A stretch of DNA of 64,000 nt from Colwellia sp. 12G3 (GTDB lineage Bacteria > Pseudomonadota > Gammaproteobacteria > Enterobacterales > Alteromonadaceae): contig NZ_PJAQ01000065.1 of the NCBI RefSeq assembly GCF_002836775.1, forward strand, positions 1 to 64,000, given 5' to 3'. Shown in pieces: positions 59,794 to 64,000 of this stretch. Numbering within the stretch: the stretch's first letter is position 1; every line of letters starts with the position of its first letter. The notes beneath the pieces are model-generated. The model searched no databases and was not told where the DNA came from. It worked only from the letters and a program-made list of their open reading frames with translations. The position numbers and the translations under genes are program-made.

Positions 59794-59809
59794 AGCAATT
59801 TTTATACCA
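59794..59809 (-). promoter_or_regulatory. putative sigma-54 promoter for flhA
   Basis: On the minus strand TGGTAT-N5-TTGC (59809 to 59795) has the invariant GG and GC separated by 10 bases and matches the TGGCAC-N5-TTGC consensus except at two of the -24 bases. It lies 40 bp before the flhA ATG. In Vibrio and Pseudomonas flhA is sigma-54 dependent (FlrA/FleQ), which supports the call. Confidence 0.6.
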
Positions 59810-59892
59810 AAAAAAGACAGCTGTAATTATTTACAACCAAAGCGAAAGTTATCACCCAGTTTTATAAAAGAGCACTTTGCATTACCGAGTGA

Positions 59893-61023
59893 CTAATATC
59901 TAAAGTCATCAGGTATCGGAAGATCTTTAGAAACTGGCGTTGGTTTTTTAGCATTACCTTTTTTATGTTCATTAAGTTGAAAAATAAAGGCTAATACTTG
60001 GGCTACCGCAGCAAATAACTCTTCTGGAATATCATCGCCAACTTCTGCGGTATAATAAAGTGAGCGGGCTAATGCTGGTGATTGAATTATCTCTACTTGG
60101 TGCTCTTTTGCAATGGTACGGATATGTAGAGCCATTTCATCAACACCTTTGGCTGATAATACCGGTGCTCCGCCTACCGCGGCATCATATTTAAGTGCGA
60201 TTGAAAAATGTGTTGGATTAACAATCACCACATCAGAATCAGGCACGTCTTGCATCATACGTCGTTGTGACATTTCATATTGTGTTCGACGAATACGGCC
60301 CTTTATTTCAGGACTACCCTCAGTGCCCTTATGTTCATCTTTAATTTCTTGCTTAGTCATTTTCAACTGTCGATTGTGATTCCAAACTTGGTACGGCGCA
60401 TCAATGACAACAATAATGCCTATTGATAAAGCAAGTATCAAAAACATCCACTGCAACATGGTAAGAGCGTGTTCAAAGTTATTGGGAATCGTTTCTCGGC
60501 TTAAACCAAGGATTTCTTCAAACAAACCACTTAACAGCAAAAAGGCGACGATAAAAACTACAAAGAACTTTAAAATAGATTTGATCAGTTCGACAGCAGC
60601 TTGGACACCAAACATACGTTTAAAACCGGCAGCAGGGGAAAGTTTACTTGCTTTAGGCATCATGGCTTCTCCTGAGAAACTCATACCGCCAAGTAAGGTA
60701 TTGCCAATAAATGCCGCTAGCATGACAATAAAAAAAATCCACAGTAATGGCGAGACAATTTGATAAACGCCATCATTTATCACTTTAAAAAGTGCATTTA
60801 CATCCATGACTTCTTTACGACTTAGGCTAAATAAATGTTTCATCATGTTAGCCATTGCACTAGCTAAAGCTGATCCCATCAATAACATGGCGCAAGCGCT
60901 ACCCACTAAAACAAAAAAAGTACCTAAATCTTTAGAACGGGCAATTTGACCTTTCTTACGGGCATCGCTAAGTTTTTTAGCCGTGGGTTCTTCACTTTTT
61001 TCACCACTATCAGAATCAGCCAT
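59893..61023 (-). CDS. flhB: flagellar export protein FlhB
   Basis: FlhB is the substrate-specificity switch of the flagellar export apparatus. The 376-residue protein has an N-terminal SGEKSEEPTAKKLSDARKKGQI segment, four membrane segments, and a cytoplasmic domain with the autocleavage motif NPTH (VIVNPTHFSIALKY). The gene begins directly after the fliR stop. The start ATG at 61023 gives the family-typical MADSDSGEKSEEPT. Confidence 0.97.
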   Translation of the reverse strand: MADSDSGEKSEEPTAKKLSDARKKGQIARSKDLGTFFVLVGSACAMLLMGSALASAMANMMKHLFSLSRKEVMDVNALFKVINDGVYQIVSPLLWIFFIVMLAAFIGNTLLGGMSFSGEAMMPKASKLSPAAGFKRMFGVQAAVELIKSILKFFVVFIVAFLLLSGLFEEILGLSRETIPNNFEHALTMLQWMFLILALSIGIIVVIDAPYQVWNHNRQLKMTKQEIKDEHKGTEGSPEIKGRIRRTQYEMSQRRMMQDVPDSDVVIVNPTHFSIALKYDAAVGGAPVLSAKGVDEMALHIRTIAKEHQVEIIQSPALARSLYYTAEVGDDIPEELFAAVAQVLAFIFQLNEHKKGNAKKPTPVSKDLPIPDDFRY

Positions 61024-61806
61024 TTAGGTCGCCTTACAATCAATAAGGTAACAACTAAAATCAAGCGCTCGTTGCCACTGCAACTCAAAGTGAGTGAAAA
61101 AATTACCAAAGGTTAGCCACATAATAAGTAAACCTGCCATCATAGTAATAGGAAAACCAATGGCAAAAATATTAAGTTGTGGAGCCGCTCTGGTCATAAT
61201 ACCAAAAGAAAAATTGATCAATAACATGGCAGTGATTGGCGCTAAAGCAAGTGATAAAGCTGTTGCAAACATCCAGCTGCCCCATTCAACTACTTCGCGG
61301 TATTTGATGCTAGATAAGTGCTCCGTTGGGATTGGTAAAGTATCGAAACTTGCGACAATAAATTGCAAATAAGCAAGGTGACCATCCATCACCCAAAATA
61401 ACAATGAAGATAAAATGAGAAAGAATTGCCCAATGGCAGGTACATTCATACCACTTGCGGGATCAACTAAAGAAGCAAAGCCAAGGCCAGACTGCATAGC
61501 AATAATTTGACCCGCTAGGGTGAAAGTATTAACCACCATGATAGTGACAAAACCAAGCATAATGCCAATGATCATTTGCTGTCCCAGTAGAATAGCAGTA
61601 TTGAGTGACATTAAATTATCTACAGTAGCTGGCGGAATTGCTGGCATCACAGCAATGGTAATACTGACGCATAAAAACAGTTTGACCCGACCTGGAATAG
61701 TCTTTGAGCTAAAACCTATCATTGTCATAATCAAAGCCGAAATACGACTGAATGGCAGAATAAAATCGGCCATATATTGATTAATAATAGACTCAGTAAA
61801 TTCCAT
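61024..61806 (-). CDS. fliR: flagellar export protein FliR
   Basis: FliR forms the export-gate core with FliP and FliQ. At 260 residues it is very hydrophobic with about six membrane segments and typical segments (FILPFSRISALIMTMIGF near the N-terminus; GFASLVDPASGMNVPAIGQF in the middle). It sits between fliQ and flhB in the conserved fliOPQR-flhB order. Confidence 0.96.
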   Translation of the reverse strand: MEFTESIINQYMADFILPFSRISALIMTMIGFSSKTIPGRVKLFLCVSITIAVMPAIPPATVDNLMSLNTAILLGQQMIIGIMLGFVTIMVVNTFTLAGQIIAMQSGLGFASLVDPASGMNVPAIGQFFLILSSLLFWVMDGHLAYLQFIVASFDTLPIPTEHLSSIKYREVVEWGSWMFATALSLALAPITAMLLINFSFGIMTRAAPQLNIFAIGFPITMMAGLLIMWLTFGNFFTHFELQWQRALDFSCYLIDCKAT

Positions 61807-61843
61807 TAAGCTGCCCTAGTAATAGAGATGCCTAGACACATAA

Positions 61844-62113
61844 CTAAACAATCACACTAGGAATACTAGCAATTAGCCGGATTGTATAATCCATGACTTT
61901 TTGTACTAACCAATGTCCACCAATAATTAAAGCTAGCAAGGTGACGATTAATCTTGGTAAAAAACTTAAGGTTTGTTCGTTAATGGATGTAGCCGCTTGA
62001 AAAATAGCGACCATTAGACCCACGGCTAGACTCGGCAGGATAATAGCGCACACTAAAAGGATCACAAGTAATAATGCATCACCTAACATATCTACATAAA
62101 TTTCTGGACCCAT
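61844..62113 (-). CDS. fliQ: flagellar export protein FliQ
   Basis: FliQ is an 89-residue two-membrane-segment subunit of the export gate. The segment ILPSLAVGLMVAIFQAATSINEQTLSFLPR is family-typical. It stands between fliP and fliR with gaps of 64 and 37 bp. Confidence 0.97.
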   Translation of the reverse strand: MGPEIYVDMLGDALLLVILLVCAIILPSLAVGLMVAIFQAATSINEQTLSFLPRLIVTLLALIIGGHWLVQKVMDYTIRLIASIPSVIV

Positions 62114-62177
62114 AAGCTGCTCTCTTTACTTATCTAACATTTTTAACAATATAATGAATAACGACTGAAAAACTAGG

Positions 62178-62936
62178 TTAGGTTCCTAATCCGTAACTGG
62201 TTGCGATAGTGCCAATAACTAAATTCCAGCCATCAACTAAAACAAATAGCATTAATTTAAAAGGTAAAGAGACTATCATTGGTGAAAGCATCATCATGCC
62301 CATCGCCATTAAAATACTAGCAACAACTAAATCAATAATCAAAAAGGGAATAAAGAGTATGAAACCAATCTGAAAAGCCGTTTTTAATTCACTAATAATA
62401 AAAGCAGGAATAATGACTGTCATGGGCAAATCAGTTGGTTTGTCAACTGTATCGATACCAGCCATTGACGCTAAAGTATCTAGATCTTTCACACGGGTTT
62501 GCTCTAACATGAAGGCACGTAATGGCACCTTACCCAGGTTAATAGCTTCAGTGGTTGTTAATTCCTCTGATAAATATGGCTGAATTGCCGTTTTATCTAT
62601 TTGATTATAAACAGGTGTCATAATAAAGAGTGTCATAAAAAGTGTTAAACCAATAATCACTTGATTTGACGGTGTTTGCTGAAGACCAAAGGCTTGTCGT
62701 AAAATCGCCATCACCACAACAATACGGGTAAACGATGTCATCATAATAACCGCTGCTGGAATAAAACTCAGCGCAGTCATAAAGATCAAAATCTGTAGGT
62801 TTACCGAATACTCTTGTGAGCCATCAGGGTTAGTAGTAAGTGTTAATGCTGATAGTGATAAATCTTCAGCAAAAGCTCCGAAACTCATACTGAGCAAACA
62901 TAATACTATAATTGTTAATAACGAGATTCTTTTCAT
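62178..62936 (-). CDS. fliP: flagellar export protein FliP
   Basis: FliP is the main pore subunit of the export gate. From the ATG at 62936 it has 252 residues; a TTG at 62963 adds nine residues but would precede the signal peptide [16 protein letters not shown]. The core has [36 protein letters not shown] and [18 protein letters not shown], all family hallmarks. Confidence 0.96.
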   Translation of the reverse strand: MKRISLLTIIVLCLLSMSFGAFAEDLSLSALTLTTNPDGSQEYSVNLQILIFMTALSFIPAAVIMMTSFTRIVVVMAILRQAFGLQQTPSNQVIIGLTLFMTLFIMTPVYNQIDKTAIQPYLSEELTTTEAINLGKVPLRAFMLEQTRVKDLDTLASMAGIDTVDKPTDLPMTVIIPAFIISELKTAFQIGFILFIPFLIIDLVVASILMAMGMMMLSPMIVSLPFKLMLFVLVDGWNLVIGTIATSYGLGT

Positions 62937-63021
62937 AGTTCGTTGGTCTTCCCTAAAAAACAACCTGATTTACAGTCGTTATAATGGCATTTATGAGTAA
63001 CAATTGTGAGCCTATTCAATA

Positions 63022-63585
63022 TTAAGACTTTTTAGCTAACAGAAAAGACAATAAACCTTTGGGTAACTCAGTTGCTTTTAACGTTTGAGTAGCTAAGGGC
63101 TCAGCCAAGTGCTCAATTAAGGTAACTTGTTGTGCGGTAACCCCTAGGAGCAACTGTTGTTCTCCTGCTTGAATGACAACGACACGCTCTTTAGCTCCTA
63201 ATGATAAACTCGTCACAATCTTTAACTGGCTAACATTTTGTTGACTAAAGTTAAAACGTTTAAGCACTAAAGCACAAATAATAATTAAGGCTAGCACCAT
63301 TAACAAAGATAAAATCATACTGCCAGCATCCATGTTAGCCATAACATGCTTCCCGACTTCAGGGCTATCACTAACAAGTGCTTGTGGAACAGAAATTTCC
63401 TGAGTTATATCTTGCTGTACCGAACGTTGAAGTGCCAGGCTTTCCTGTGCTGTTTGCTTATGGTTGACCGACTCTACAATAACACTTTTTGATAGCTCAT
63501 TTTCAGATACACTTTCTTGTGCTAAAACCACTAGAGACATTAAACAACAACTAAAAGCCAGTAATATTCGCATTGTTTTTACCAT
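63022..63585 (-). CDS. fliO: flagellar protein FliO
   Basis: FliO helps assemble the FliP complex. The 187-residue protein has a signal-like N-terminus (MRILLAFSCCLMSLVVLAQ), a short periplasmic part, a membrane segment near residue 91-110 (MILSLLMVLALIIICALVLKR) and a cytoplasmic domain (SLGAKERVVVIQAGEQQLLLGVT). The position between fliN and fliP is diagnostic, since FliO sequences vary. Confidence 0.88.
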   Translation of the reverse strand: MVKTMRILLAFSCCLMSLVVLAQESVSENELSKSVIVESVNHKQTAQESLALQRSVQQDITQEISVPQALVSDSPEVGKHVMANMDAGSMILSLLMVLALIIICALVLKRFNFSQQNVSQLKIVTSLSLGAKERVVVIQAGEQQLLLGVTAQQVTLIEHLAEPLATQTLKATELPKGLLSFLLAKKS

Positions 63586-63637
63586 ATTAATTTTATGTCT
63601 CTATTGAATTAGTACTTATTAAGCCATTTTGATTAAT

Positions 63638-64000
63638 TTATTTTAATTTTTTAATACGTTCAACTTGGCTAACCACATCGGTTAAGCGAATACCAAATTT
63701 ATCATTAACAACCACTACTTCACCATGTGCAATCAAGGTACCATTAACTAATACATCAAGTGATTCACCCGCGACTCGGTCTAATTCAACTACCGAACCT
63801 TGATTTAATTGTAATAAATTTCTGATGCTAATATTACTTCGACCTACTTCCATCGAAATAGTAACTGGAATATCTAAAATAGAATCAAGTTTTCGCTTCT
63901 CTTCACCGGTAATCGGCACATCATCGGGAGTTAACTCTTCCAGTTCAATTGCTTCAGCATCGGCTCTTGCTTCTGCTTGCTCATCTAATGCTTCATCCCA
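63638..64000 (-). CDS. fliN: flagellar motor switch protein FliN (5' end outside window)
   Basis: FliN is part of the rotor C-ring that receives CheY-P. The reading frame continues open to the window edge: upstream of the in-frame GTG at 63919 are 27 further codons (WDEALDEQAEARADAEAIEL onward), resembling the acidic FliN N-terminus. The C-terminal SpoA domain is complete (LDSILDIPVTISMEVGRSNISIRNLLQLN, GEVVVVNDKFGIRLTDVVS). The start lies beyond 64000. Confidence 0.95.
   Translation of the reverse strand, partial: WDEALDEQAEARADAEAIELEELTPDDVPITGEEKRKLDSILDIPVTISMEVGRSNISIRNLLQLNQGSVVELDRVAGESLDVLVNGTLIAHGEVVVVNDKFGIRLTDVVSQVERIKKLK

Noticed and set aside
63638-63919. Treating 63919 (GTG) as the fliN start, giving 93 residues.
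   Set aside because: The frame stays open to the window edge and the upstream codons resemble the FliN N-terminus, so the gene is simply cut by the window.

Overview
The window looks like a core chromosomal segment from an AT-rich, polar-flagellated marine gammaproteobacterium. I infer the Alteromonadales, most like Colwellia or a close relative. The grounds are the protein sequences, an Escherichia/Vibrio-like envelope-biogenesis gene order, a Vibrio/Shewanella-style flagellar-chemotaxis cluster (FlhF/FlhG, ParC/ParP, MotC/MotD), and low-GC intergenic DNA rich in TTG and GTG starts. No species call is possible without a search. I see no prophage, CRISPR array, rRNA or tRNA.

Region 1 (1-22,020, minus strand) is the long rpsB-to-tilS block: rpsB, tsf, pyrH, frr, uppS, cdsA, dxr, rseP, bamA, skp, lpxD, fabZ, lpxA, lpxB, rnhB, dnaE, accA, tilS. 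It combines translation factors, UMP kinase, isoprenoid and phospholipid precursors, lipid A synthesis, outer-membrane assembly and DNA replication. Several hairpin terminators divide it into transcription units.

Region 2 (22,425-30,654, plus strand) runs divergently from rpsB: a DsbA-like protein, map, glnD, dapD, a small lipoprotein, rpiA and serA. A perfect 34-bp palindrome between serA and tapT acts as a shared terminator. Region 3 (30,763-45,050, mostly minus) is mixed: tapT, a YggN-like protein, zapE, dbpA, an RND efflux pair, hpf, pgpA, thiL, nusB, ribH and mlaA. It also holds two small plus-strand genes (an unknown membrane protein and a DUF2986 protein) and a 265-bp MITE-like element that abuts the yggN stop codon.

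Region 4 (45,188-64,000, minus strand) is a flagellar/chemotaxis regulon read as fliN (cut by the window edge), fliO, fliP, fliQ, fliR, flhB, flhA, flhF, flhG, fliA, cheY, cheZ, cheA, cheB, motC, motD, parC, parP, cheW and a DUF2802 gene. It encodes the export gate, the polar placement and number control (FlhF/FlhG), sigma-28, the signalling pathway, a stator pair and the polar array-inheritance system. A good sigma-54 promoter match lies in front of flhA.

No clearly undescribed system was found. The most useful leads are the MITE-like repeat, the three-copy motif in the CheA linker, the in-frame 15-bp tandem repeat in parP, the putative pyrH promoter embedded in a terminator hairpin, and the terminator that leaves tilS without a visible ribosome binding site.
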